From CATOSP01 sp965237775 (GTDB taxonomy: Bacteria > Chloroflexota > Dehalococcoidia > Lucifugimonadales > UBA3495), in the NCBI GenBank assembly GCA_965237775.1, contig OZ250155.1, positions 1,178,001 to 1,242,000 of the forward strand: DNA of 64,000 bases, given 5' to 3'. Numbering within the stretch: the stretch's first letter is position 1; every line of letters begins with the position of its first letter. A program made the position numbers and the translations under genes. The notes beneath the pieces were generated by a model. The model saw nothing but the letters and a program-made list of their open reading frames with translations. It ran no database searches and was not told where the DNA came from. This document shows, in pieces, positions 25,099-34,424 of this stretch.

Positions 25099-26971
25099 CA
25101 CCGCCACCCGCTACCCCCACACCGGGCTGACGGCAGGGAGCGCCCGCCACTACCGGGTGTCGGCCATCAACTCGGCAGGCACGGGCCCGGCGTCCAACGT
25201 CGCCACGGCCACCACCGACACTACGGCCCAGGCCCCTGACCTGGTCGTCGATCCGCCCACTGTCACCGGTAACAGCCCGGATGCCGGGGCATTCTTCACG
25301 TTGAGCGCCACGGTGCGCAACGGGGGCGACGGTTCGTCGGGGTCGACGACGCTGACCTACTACCGCTCCACCGACTCGACCATCACGTTGAGCGACACGA
25401 AGGTGGGCACGGATTCGGTGGGCGGCCTGGCCGCGTCTGGGACCAGCAACGAGTCCATTGAACTAACCGCGCCGTCGAGCGCTGGGACGTACTATTACGG
25501 CGCGTGCGTGGAGCCGGTGTCCGGCGAGGACAGCACCGGCAACAACTGCTCGGACGCGGTGCAGGTCAAGGTGGTGGAGCGTCCCGACCTGGTTGTTGAA
25601 CAGCTTTCGGTCAGCAACAGCAGCCCGGATGCCGGAGCGTCCTTCACCCTGAGCGCCACGGTGCGCAACCGGGGCAGCAGTTCTTCGGTATCGACGACGC
25701 TGCGCTACTACCACTCCACCGACTCGACCATCACGTCGGACGACACGCAGATGGGCATGGATTTGGTGGGCGGTCTGGCCGCGGCTGGGACTAGGAACCA
25801 GTCCATCAGCTTGAACGCGCCGTCGAGCGCTGGGACGTACTACTACGGCGCGTGCGTGGAGCCGGTGTCCGGCGAGAACAGCACCGGCAACAACTGCTCG
25901 GACGCGGTGCAGGTTAAGGTGGTGGAGCGTCCCGACCTGGTTGTTCAACAGCTTTCGGTCAGCAACAGCAGCCCGGATGCCGGAGCGTCCTTCACCCTGA
26001 GCGCCACGGTGCGCAACGGGGGCGACGGTTCGTCGGGATCGACGACGCTGACCTACTACCGCTCCACCGACTCGACCATCACGTTGAGCGACACGAAGGT
26101 GGGCACGGATTCGGTGGGCGGCCTGGCCGCGTCTGGGACCAGCAACGAGTCCATTGAACTAACCGCGCCGTCGAGCGCTGGGACGTACTATTACGGCGCG
26201 TGCGTGGAGCCGGTGTCCGGCGAGGACAGCACCGGCAACAACTGCTCGGACGCGGTGCAGGTTAAGGTGGTGGAGCGTCCCGACCTGGTTGTTGAACAGC
26301 TTTCGGTCAGCAACAGCAGACCAGATGCCGGAGCGCCCTTCATCCTGAACTCCACGGTGCGTAACCAGGGCATCGGTTCTTCGGCACCGACGGAGCTGAC
26401 CTACCACCGTTCGGCCGACTCGACCATCACGTTGAGCGACACGAAGGTGGGCGATAGTTATGTGGATGGCATCGCCGCATCGGGGAGCCGTCCATTGTCC
26501 ATTCAACTAAACGCGCCGCTGGAGGCGGGGACCTACCACTACGGCGCGTGCGTGGAGCCGGTGTCCGGTGAGGCCAGCACCGGCAACAACTGCTCGGATG
26601 CGGTGCAGGTTGAGGTGGTGGGGCGTCCCGACCTGGTTGTTGAGCCACCCTCAGTCGACAATCCTAGCCCGGAAACCGGAGGGTCCTTCACGTTGAGCGT
26701 CAAGGTGCTCAACCGGGGCAGCAGTTCCTCGGTATCGACGACGCTGCGCTACTTCCAATCCACCGACTCGACCATCAGGTCGAGCGACACGCAGGTGGGC
26801 ACGGAGACGGTGGACGTTCTGGCCCCGTCCGGGGGCATTGCGAAGTCCATCGACCTGACCGCGCCGATGAATGCGGGGACCTACTACTATGGCGCCTGCG
26901 TGGAAACGAAGATCGGGGAATCCAATACCGACAACAATTGCTCGGACGCAGTGAGGGTGACCGTCGGATAG
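25079..26971 (+). CDS. FnIII plus five CARDB repeats, 5' end removed by IS607
   Basis: The frame is open from the first base after the element (LNANTGSTATRYPHTGLTAG, HYRVSAINSAGTGPASNVA), the end of a fibronectin type III domain. Five CARDB repeats of about 112-116 residues follow, each with PDLVV, SPDAGASFTLSATVRN, STDSTI, GTYYYGACVE and NCSDAV. CARDB/FnIII arrays are typical of secreted adhesion or carbohydrate-associated proteins. Repeats 1 and 3 are nearly identical in DNA at an offset of 696 bp. The start and signal peptide are not found left of the element, so flanking DNA was lost or moved. Confidence 0.85.
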   Translation, partial: LNANTGSTATRYPHTGLTAGSARHYRVSAINSAGTGPASNVATATTDTTAQAPDLVVDPPTVTGNSPDAGAFFTLSATVRNGGDGSSGSTTLTYYRSTDSTITLSDTKVGTDSVGGLAASGTSNESIELTAPSSAGTYYYGACVEPVSGEDSTGNNCSDAVQVKVVERPDLVVEQLSVSNSSPDAGASFTLSATVRNRGSSSSVSTTLRYYHSTDSTITSDDTQMGMDLVGGLAAAGTRNQSISLNAPSSAGTYYYGACVEPVSGENSTGNNCSDAVQVKVVERPDLVVQQLSVSNSSPDAGASFTLSATVRNGGDGSSGSTTLTYYRSTDSTITLSDTKVGTDSVGGLAASGTSNESIELTAPSSAGTYYYGACVEPVSGEDSTGNNCSDAVQVKVVERPDLVVEQLSVSNSRPDAGAPFILNSTVRNQGIGSSAPTELTYHRSADSTITLSDTKVGDSYVDGIAASGSRPLSIQLNAPLEAGTYHYGACVEPVSGEASTGNNCSDAVQVEVVGRPDLVVEPPSVDNPSPETGGSFTLSVKVLNRGSSSSVSTTLRYFQSTDSTIRSSDTQVGTETVDVLAPSGGIAKSIDLTAPMNAGTYYYGACVETKIGESNTDNNCSDAVRVTVG

Positions 26972-26988
26972 CCAGCCCACAAACAGCA

Positions 26989-27118
26989 GGACGATTGCAA
27001 AGTCGCTCTAGGAACCTTCACGTTGGTATTCAAGAACCTGCCCTTAGCTTTGGCGAGTCTCATGCCAAGTGGCCTTTCAACTCTGCAATGCCGCCGTCTA
27101 AGGACTTTGCAATCGTCC
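26989..27118. repeat. 130-bp MITE-like inverted-repeat element
   Basis: Perfect 16-bp inverted repeats GGACGATTGCAAAGTC at 26989-27004 and 27103-27118 flank a short AT-richer centre without a gene. The inner part TGCAAAGTC is shared with the ISAs1 ends at 811 and 2110, so an ISAs1-like transposase might mobilise it. Confidence 0.6.
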
Positions 27119-27123
27119 AATCC

Positions 27124-28877
27124 CTACCGGCAGTGGAGCGCCGCCGGGACGCCGTCCCTGCTCCACACCGTAACCGCTCCGGTCACCGGACCGGCCAGCG
27201 CCCGCTCCAGGGTGGTGGTCAGCATCGGCAGCGCACCGGCGGCGGCCCGGAAGTTGCGTCGGCCCCGCGCCGTCTCGCAGACCATCAGCAGGGGCAGGGG
27301 CCTGCCCGCTGCCGCCATCCGCCGGTAGGGACCCAGCTTGTGCTCCACGTCCTGGGGCGCCACCGCCGTCCGCTCGAACTCGATGCAGTGGACGCCCGCT
27401 CCCAGGGCGCCCTCGCTCACCTGCACCAGCAGGTCGGGCCTGACCTGGGTCAGGCCGGGCACGTTGATCTCGCCCCGCCAGCCAGCTACCGCCTCAACTC
27501 CCTCCCTGGCGAACCGCACCACCAGCCGGTTCACCCCGTCGTTGTGGCGCTCCTCGTGCTCCCGGTACCAGCGGTCCAGGTAGGCCCCGTGGCGGCTGTG
27601 GATCACCGAGGGCAGCACCCGGCTCATATTGGCCGCTCGCCTCATGCCCAGTTCGGATAGGTAGTGCCTCCCGTCGAACACCGCCACCAGCCCGGTGTCC
27701 ACGAACCGGCCCAGGTGGCGGTAGACCTCGCCGGAGGACCCGCCCACGACCTCCCTCAGCCAGGAGGCGCGCATGGCGGGGAACTAGCAGATGGCCAGGA
27801 ACAGCCGGTGGGCCAGCCTGCCGTCGATGGCCGCCGCGTCCGAGTTCTGTTGTAACCAGATTTCCGCAGTTTCGGGCCTGCCTACTGAGGGATGCCCGAG
27901 GGGTCGGACACCAGGTCCCTGGAGGGGCGCAGTTCCACCGCCGGGGTGTACCGCCCGTCCGGGGTGCAGAAGATGGTGGGTGCGGAATCGCTCAAAGTAT
28001 TGCGGGCCCGTTCCCGGGCCCAGGCGTCGACGGCCACCACCACCTGGGCCGAGGACGAGACCTGCTCGTCCGGGTCCTCGAAGAAGGTGCGGTTGCCGAT
28101 TCTCAGGTAGCGGTCCTCCTCGCTGGAGTAGCAGTCAACGCCCCAGAAGCGGTGCTGCTCCTTGCGCCGGAGCACCGTCTCGGTGTCGTGGAGTCCTGCG
28201 TAGGTGAAGGGGGTCCAGACGTCCTGGCCGTAGCGGGCCACGGCGTGGTAGAAACCGCCATGGCGCAGCAGCCGGAAGTCGGTCATCCTGACTTCTCTTG
28301 AAGCCGCAGTATCGTCAAAGGGCCGGTTGACCCGCCCGCTGTGCAGCAGGTCGGGGGCCAGGCGGTAGACCGGCTCCAGCATGGACAACCGGCGCAGGGA
28401 CATCTCCACGCCCCGGGAGGTGGCGGTCCAGGGCGGGTGCTCGTGGCTCTCGCCGCCGTCCCCGGCATCCCCGCCTGCGGCGAAAGGGGAATCCTGCGGC
28501 GCTTCCAGGTGGGGCGGGTGGTCGTGGTCCAGGGCGAACCGCTCCCGGAAGTCCGCCGGAAGCTCTGCCTCCGGATGGAAGGCGGCCAGGCCCGAGGCGC
28601 GGGCTTCTTCCCTGGGGCTGGGGTGCTGGTGGTCGGTGGCGTAGAGCAGGTCCACGGCCTTGCTGGTCAGGAAGAAGCGGTGCTGGCGACGCTCGGTCAT
28701 GCCCGGCATTACTGATGACACCCAGCCGCCGCTGCGCAGTCGGCCCAGCATGGCCCGGACCCGGTCCTCGGTGGCTCCCAGGGTGGACGCCAGGTTGGCC
28801 ACGCTGGCCAGGGGCATCCTGGCGGTAATCCTCAGCAGCCGTCGCTGCTCGTCGTTCAGTGGTTCCCGCCGCGCCAT
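27124..28877 (-). pseudogene. Replic_Relax-type winged-helix/nuclease-like protein, broken
   Basis: Starts at ATG 28877-28875 behind GGAGGTG. N-terminal winged helix (LNDEQRRLLRITARMPLASVANLA), middle region (DVWTPFTYAGLHDTE), then frameshift near 27885 and an in-frame TAG at 27784-27786, after which it continues in frame (RASWLREVVGGSSGEVYRHL) to 27124. The C-terminal part has a restriction-fold-like signature (VRPDLLVQV, CIEFERTA). Overall it resembles replication-relaxation proteins of integrative elements and the intact relative at 42173-43726. Function in this copy is probably lost. Confidence 0.7.
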
Positions 28878-29154
28878 CTCCGCACCTCCGTTGTCCTGGG
28901 GGACGGTCCCCTCTCCCACTTCCGTGCCGACCGCACACTCATCCCGGACATTGCCGCCGCCGTTTCCTGAGTCTTTCCTTCCATACGTCTCTGCCTCAAC
29001 AATGCGACTTGTCGGTCTGTGATCAATCCGGCACCTCCGTGCCGGATGATTTACTTCACCTCGACCGGCAAAAATAGTCGTCTTGACCGGCAGATCTAAT
29101 TGTCGTTAATCAGGTGGCCGGAAACGGTTTGTTCAGGCCCTGATAATGGTGTGT

Positions 29155-29424
29155 TCAGGTCCATCGGTAAAGGGAATCAATTCCTTGCATGGGACTTGGG
29201 GCATCGGCGATGGGAACGCCTTCTTGTCGAACCATCGGCGAAACCCGGCGAACTCCCCCGCCCCGGGCTGAATCGCCCTGTTTCTGTAGCTGGCGCCGGC
29301 GCAGCTGTAGCTCAGGACCCGTTCCACCCGATTGCACAGGTCCTTGCCCTTCCAGGAACGGTCCACGGCGGGTCCTCCGCCTCTTGCCCCGGTATTCCAG
29401 ATCTGCAAACGCCGGCTGCTCCAT
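29155..29424 (-). pseudogene. IS5-family transposase N-terminal remnant
   Basis: FADLEYRGKRRRTRR and FLEGQGPV resemble the N-terminus of IS5-type transposases (FADxEYxxKKRxTRRExFL). A neighbouring frame continues the similarity only weakly (VERVLSY), so the fragment is short and frameshifted. Confidence 0.45.
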
Positions 29425-29599
29425 CTGCCCTTACTCCCTCAACAGGCTGCGGTCCAGCCAATTCAACAACGCCGGATTCGTCCGGGCAGCGGAGTGGGAG
29501 AAACCGGAAACCGGTTCCCTCCACGTGCCGTTTTACGGTCTGTACAATGGTGATGCTTTGGAGAAGCCAAGCACTGCCGGCAGGTCGGAGGGTGGTTGA

Positions 29600-30495
29600 A
29601 TGAAGATGGGCTTTAAAGCCGGACTGATGGTAATCCTGGCCGTTCTTGGTCTGCTGACCGGCGGATGCCTCGGGGGTTCCCCCAGTCCCGACGCCACCCT
29701 CGAACTCCCGTCCGGCCGGAAACCCAACGCATCGGTTTCCGGTACCGTGACCTACCGGGAAGGGATCGCTCTCACTCCCGGAGCCCAGCTCGTTGTGGAC
29801 CTGCGGGACGTGTCCCTCGCCGATGCCCCAGCCCCCCTCATCGCCCGTCAAACCATCCCCAACCCCGGCCAGGTTCCCATCAGGTTCAAGGTCGAATACA
29901 ACCGGGACGACATCAGCCCGCGCAACACCTACTCGGTCCAGGCGGACATCGTGGAATCGGACGGGCGCCTGGCCTTCACCAACGATACGCGCACGAGGTC
30001 GTCACCCACGGCAACCCCCGCAGGGTCGATATGGTCCTCGCCCTGGTGCAGCCGCCCCCAGAAATGGCGGAAGAGGCTGGGCCGGACTGGCGCACCTGGG
30101 TTGAAGCCCCGGCCAGGATCGCCCGGGCCAACCTGATGCGCAATGAACCCGAACCCCTACTGCACGTCGGGTACTACCAGTCCACCACCGAGGGCTGCGC
30201 CCGCCCCGGCAACGAGGGACTGGAACTCGCAGGCAACGATATCGTCGCCCGGGTGACGCTGATGCAGCCGCCCTCCACTCCCTGGGCCATCCCCTGTGAC
30301 GAAAACGTGGTGGAGTTGGACGCCGTCCTGCCCATCCGGGCCCTGCTGGGAGCCGGACAAACCTACCGGGTGCTGGTCAACGGCCTGGAGACGGCCACCT
30401 TCTCCGTCCCCAGGGAAGGGCTGCGCGACACCTTCATCGCCGAGTCTCCCATCGAGACCGTGGAGATTCTTTTCCCGACCGGATGCGGCAGATGA
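29600..30495 (+). pseudogene. YbaY/YscW-type lipoprotein, frameshifted
   Basis: ATG at 29600; signal peptide with lipobox LLTGGC, so a secreted lipoprotein. SGTVTYREGIALTPGAQLVV, DLRDVSLADAPAPLI and PRNTYSVQADI match the YbaY/YscW lipoprotein domain. Near 29990 a CG dinucleotide appears duplicated (ACGCGCAC); removing it joins FTNDT to HEVVTHGNPRRVDMVL in the next frame, which stays open to 30495 (about 298 residues). The added C-terminal region (VARVTLMQPP, LVNGLETATFSVP) is unassigned. As read, the product ends at 30136 with a nonsense tail. Confidence 0.75.
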
Positions 30496-30565
30496 CCGTC
30501 AAGGTGGTGTGATCGGTGGGCCCCGGGTAGTTGCCGGAGGCAAACGGAACCAACGGAACCCTTTC

Positions 30566-30739
30566 CTACTGCCTGTTGGCGTTGAGATCGTTGACCAGTG
30601 AGGTGAGGGTTTCAATTTTGCCTTCGAGGGTTCCGATTCGTGAAAACAGTTTCGCTACGGCGGTTATGGTGGCTATTGCGATAGTCGTTATCACGACGAC
30701 TGTACCCATTAGGATGGTGGTGTCGATTTGGATCGTCAT
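30566..30739 (-). CDS. Small membrane protein with coiled-coil tail
   Basis: 57 residues: one transmembrane helix (ILMGTVVVITTIAIATI) followed by a short heptad region (FSRIGTLEGKIETLTSLVND). It begins one base after the stop of the upstream gene, so the two form an operon. Small single-span proteins with such tails occur next to hydrolases or toxins, but no function can be assigned. Confidence 0.7.
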   Translation of the reverse strand: MTIQIDTTILMGTVVVITTIAIATITAVAKLFSRIGTLEGKIETLTSLVNDLNANRQ

Positions 30740-30740
30740 T

Positions 30741-31067
30741 CTATTGGGAGCTTTTGGGGGTCAGGCACGAAAGAGCTTTTTGGAGGGCTTCTTCCCTGGT
30801 TGTACCCTTTTGGCTTGAAGTTGATGCGACGATGCTGACGAGTTGGTCGACGGGGTATCCGCTGCCGAGGGTGATCCAGCGTTGACCGTCGAGCATATTG
30901 AGCGTTGCGTGGCTTCCCATAAGGTCGAAGGTACAGCCGGTTGCTGGCGCATGGCCGGACCATCTTCGGGGGTTTCCGTCGTCCTCCCAATTGTTGGGTT
31001 TCCATTCAACTGCGCCGGCTTTGGTCTGGTCGATCAGGGCGTTTACTACGTCGTCTAGGGTTGTCAT
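30741..31067 (-). CDS. Hypothetical protein, 108 residues
   Basis: Starts MTTLDDVVNALIDQTKAGAVEW, then a compact alpha/beta region (WITLGSGYPVDQLVSIV) and a C-terminal helix (TREEALQKALSCL). Preceded by GAGGAG close to the ATG. Family not recognised. Coupled to the small membrane protein downstream. Confidence 0.7.
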   Translation of the reverse strand: MTTLDDVVNALIDQTKAGAVEWKPNNWEDDGNPRRWSGHAPATGCTFDLMGSHATLNMLDGQRWITLGSGYPVDQLVSIVASTSSQKGTTREEALQKALSCLTPKSSQ

Positions 31068-31241
31068 CGGCTCCTCCTGCTTGTATTTGGGTAATCAAGG
31101 GTTCCGTTTGTTTAGTCTAAGCCCCAATCCACCGAAAAGGTGAGTGTGTCGGCGTGCTGAAGAGGCAAGAAAGTGTTCACGGCTTCGGGGATAATGGTTT
31201 CTGAAACGGGAGACCGACCCTGGACTAGGAGCACCCAACAG

Positions 31242-32567
31242 ATGCTACCACCTGAGCGCCCTGACCGCATCCAAATCGCCTTCGACGACCACCGCCTGGT
31301 GGCCAATGCAGGGCTGATCCTGCCGGTCACCCTGGCCCGGCACCTGGGACTGGGTGAACTGGCGGACAAGCACGTTGACCTGGGCCGTGCCCCTGGCCGG
31401 GTCAACGCGGGAGACAAGATGCTGACCCTGGTGGCGTCGGCCCTGGCCGGTGGCGACTGCATTGACGACGCCGACGTGTTGCGTGCTGGCAGGACGGCGC
31501 GGGTGCTGGGGTGCGTGGTGAAGGCGCCGTCCACTTTGGGGACCTTCCTGCGCAGCTTCCGGTGGGGCCATGTGCGCCAACTGGACCGGGTGAGCCGGGA
31601 GTTGCTGGCCCGGGCCTGGGCCGCCGGGGCCGGACCCGGCGACGGCCCCCTGACCATTGACCTCAATTCCACCATCCGCGAGACCTACGGCCTGGCCAAG
31701 AAGGGAGCCCGCCGACACGGCTACACCGGCCAGCGGGGCTATCACCCGCACGTCGCCGTCGCCGCCGGCACCGGCGACGCGCTGATGGCACGGCTCAGAG
31801 AGGGCCGGGCCATCACCGCTCGCGGGGCCGCCCACTTCCTGCGGGAGACGGTGGGACGGGTACGCCATGCCGGGGCCAGAGGACAACTCACGGTGCGGGC
31901 CGACAGTGGCTTCTATACCCACGCCTTGGTGTCCGCCTGCCGCAAGCTGGTGGTGCGCTTCTCCATCACCATCCGGCAGCACGCCAGCTTGCGCAATCTC
32001 ATCGAGGCGATACCCGAGGCGGACTGGACGCCCATCCCCTACTGGATGGACGGTGCCGCCGACGTGGCCGAGATCAGCTACACCCCCTTCCAGAGCGAGC
32101 CCGGCGTCGCACCGGTGCGGCTTATCGTCCGCAGGGTGAAGCCCTCCCCAGGCTCGCAACTGGCCCTCCTCGTCAACTACAGCTATCACGCCTTCATCAC
32201 CGACCGGGAGGGGGACACCCTGGAACTGGAGGCCGACCATCGACGCCACGCCGAGATCGAGAACGCCATCCGAGACCTGAAGTACGGCGTGGGGCTCAAC
32301 CATCTGCCCTCGGGACGCTTCAGCGCCAACGCCGCCTGGCTGGCCGTCTAGGTCATCGCCCACAACCTGGCCCGCTGGACCTCGCGCATCGCTCTGGGAG
32401 AGCAGGTGGTGGCCACCAAGTCCCTCAGGCGGCGCTTTTTCTCCCTGGCAGGACGGCTCACCCGCAAGGCCCGGCACCTCACCCTGCATCTTCCCCAAGG
32501 CTGGCCCTGGGAAACCCAGTTCAGTAACGCCCTGGCCAGGTTGCGCGCCCTGCCACTCCCTTCCTGA
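31242..32567 (+). pseudogene. IS1380 family transposase with in-frame amber codon
   Basis: ATG at 31242 behind AGGAG. DDE residues: TIDLNSTIRETYG, VRADSGFY and AEIENAIRDLKYG, the usual IS1380 pattern. The frame stops at TAG 32349-32351 after NAAWLAV, yet the same frame continues VIAHNLARWTSRIALGEQ to 32567, the normal C-terminal helix of the family. A CAG-to-TAG change is the simplest explanation. Truncated before the end, so activity is doubtful. Confidence 0.85.
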
Positions 32568-33880
32568 AAGTGGCGCCGGCAACCGAACCGCCTGCTCCAT
32601 CATCCTCCGACAGCCAATCAAAGGTCTCCCCAACTCGCGCCGGATGGACCAGCGAGGGTTCCCTGTCGCCTCCGGCCCTCCCTTGACGGCTCCCCACCCC
32701 TGCCGGTTGCTGACCAGCGGCCAACCACCGGCTTCATTCACCCGAAATCCGCCCGGACCATCGCGTCTCCAACTCCCTTGCGTCCCGCTCCAGCACCACC
32801 AAAACCCCTTTCGGTGGATTCGGGATAAGACGGCCATGGTCCTGCCGCTGGACTGGTTCGTCCGGCCGGGCCAGACGGTGTGCGACTCCGTCATTCCGGA
32901 CCCGGGCCGGCGCGGCGTTGACAGAGGACCAAGCTGCATCTTCGCCGGCGCCAGGGGATTGCAATCTTCCGTTGACCTGACCAGGGCGGAGAGGGAACAG
33001 GAAGGTCTCCTGGATGATGATTCGCGATCAGGAGGCCCCGCGGCCTGACGGGGCGCCGACGATTCGGATGGGATCAGTCTCCCCGCCGCGACCATGGCCC
33101 GAGGGTCGGGGTCCAGTTCGTCGGGGTCCAGTTCAAGGGGGACGGTGCTCTGAACCGGTTGGCCAGCACTGGCCACCGGTTCATCATCGGGGGACTATCT
33201 GCCGGGAAAGGCTGGCGCCCCACCGGAAGCTGATGAGGGAAAAGGAGGTGATTGGCTCGCCTATTGCTACCCGATACGAGTACCAGACCCGCGCCCAGGG
33301 TGAACTGGTGGCCGTGAAAATCCCTGGCTTAACGACGCTCCGTCCTGCTTCGAGAGCCGTCCATCACCGCCGCGCCCTCCTCGCCCGTGTGCGCGGCCAG
33401 GCTCAAGCCCAGGACTTTTCAGCAGCCTCGGGTCCGCGCCGCGGCGGGGGGCACAGCCCCCGCGGCGCGACGAGAGGGGTAGGACGGACACACAAGCCCC
33501 GCACGACGGGGGTCCGCCCGCTTGCAAGGACAAACGGATGTTTTGCTTCCTGACTTCCCCGCCAGACGGGGGTTCACCGGCTTCACTCTGCGCTTCCAAG
33601 CTGGCCGAGCGCACCGCCCCGCACGGACGGGGGCACGCCTCACGGACCGGCGGCCCGGTGTGCGCACACCGGGCCGGGACACACCGCCGCCAGGCGCGAT
33701 GCGCAACCTGCGCGTACCGGAAGACGCCGATTCGGGCGACTGGTGGCAACGGGTTGAACACCCACCAGCCGGCCGCTTCTGCCTGGCGGGTTTGAATCAT
33801 GGAAAGAGGGCGCCGGCGCGTTGGCGCAGTACGGCGCCCCGCCGCAGGCCGGACACGCGGCCGCGGCAAGGAGTATCAAA
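32568..33880. other. Long gene-poor stretch after IS1380
   Basis: No coding frame on either strand shows a recognisable domain or a convincing start; long open frames here reflect high GC. The only clear structure is a perfect 26-bp palindrome at 33651-33676. Several GACGGGGG-type short motifs near 33490-33640 are irregularly spaced and not a repeat array. Confidence 0.5.
33651..33676. repeat. Perfect 26-bp palindrome
   Basis: Arms CGGCCCGGTGTGC and GCACACCGGGCCG meet without a loop. No T-run follows, so it is not a simple terminator. Confidence 0.55.
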
Positions 33881-34258
33881 ATGAAGGACCATGATGGCAA
33901 CCAACTCCCGCTCGCGGAGCACATCCGCAGCATCCTACCCAGCCCGATCCCGAACGGGGTCACCGAGGGCATCTATCAGGCGCTCTTCGAGATGGCCAAG
34001 CTCGCGGACCTCCCCACCGGGAGGCGGCAGGAGTTCCACCTGCGCCGGGCGGTGGAGTTCCTGGAGAAGGCCCTAGACTCCCTCCGTTGCCCGGAGGACC
34101 CCGACCTGGTTGAGGAGGGGGACCGCCCCTCTCCCTGTGCCTGCTGCTACGCCGGGGAGGGCGTCGTCGGCTGCTGGGACCAGGCTTTCAACCTGGGATT
34201 CGAGAAGGGCTACCGCGAGGCCGCCGAGTACCTGCCCCGTTTCCGGGCCGGCGACTGA
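33881..34258 (+). CDS. Hypothetical protein, 125 residues
   Basis: ATG at 33881 with AAGGAG 7 bp upstream. Helical protein (RSILPSPIPNGVTEGIYQALF, EFHLRRAVEFLEKALDSL) with cysteines in CACCYAGEGVVGC and a conserved-looking end (AFNLGFEKGYREAAEYL). No known domain identified. Located beside an IS1182 element. Confidence 0.65.
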   Translation: MKDHDGNQLPLAEHIRSILPSPIPNGVTEGIYQALFEMAKLADLPTGRRQEFHLRRAVEFLEKALDSLRCPEDPDLVEEGDRPSPCACCYAGEGVVGCWDQAFNLGFEKGYREAAEYLPRFRAGD

Positions 34259-34424
34259 CGGACGGCGGCAGTCTGTCCATGGGAGCGTACGCTCCGCCCT
34301 CTTGGGGTTGAGCGTCCGGAACCCGGCCTTCGACGCCTTCCGGGTCCGGTGAACACCGGGCGGCGCTGCCGCACGGCAACCGCTTCTGCGGCGGCAACCG
34401 CAGACCGGGGCGGGAGATGGTGGA

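Noticed and set aside
31245..33176. 643-codon minus-strand frame
   Set aside because: Antisense to IS1380 and then low-complexity sequence with no domain or ribosome site.
33480..33680. Recurring GACGGGGG motifs, possible CRISPR or tandem array
   Set aside because: Spacing is irregular and flanking sequence differs each time; no repeat-spacer pattern and no cas genes.
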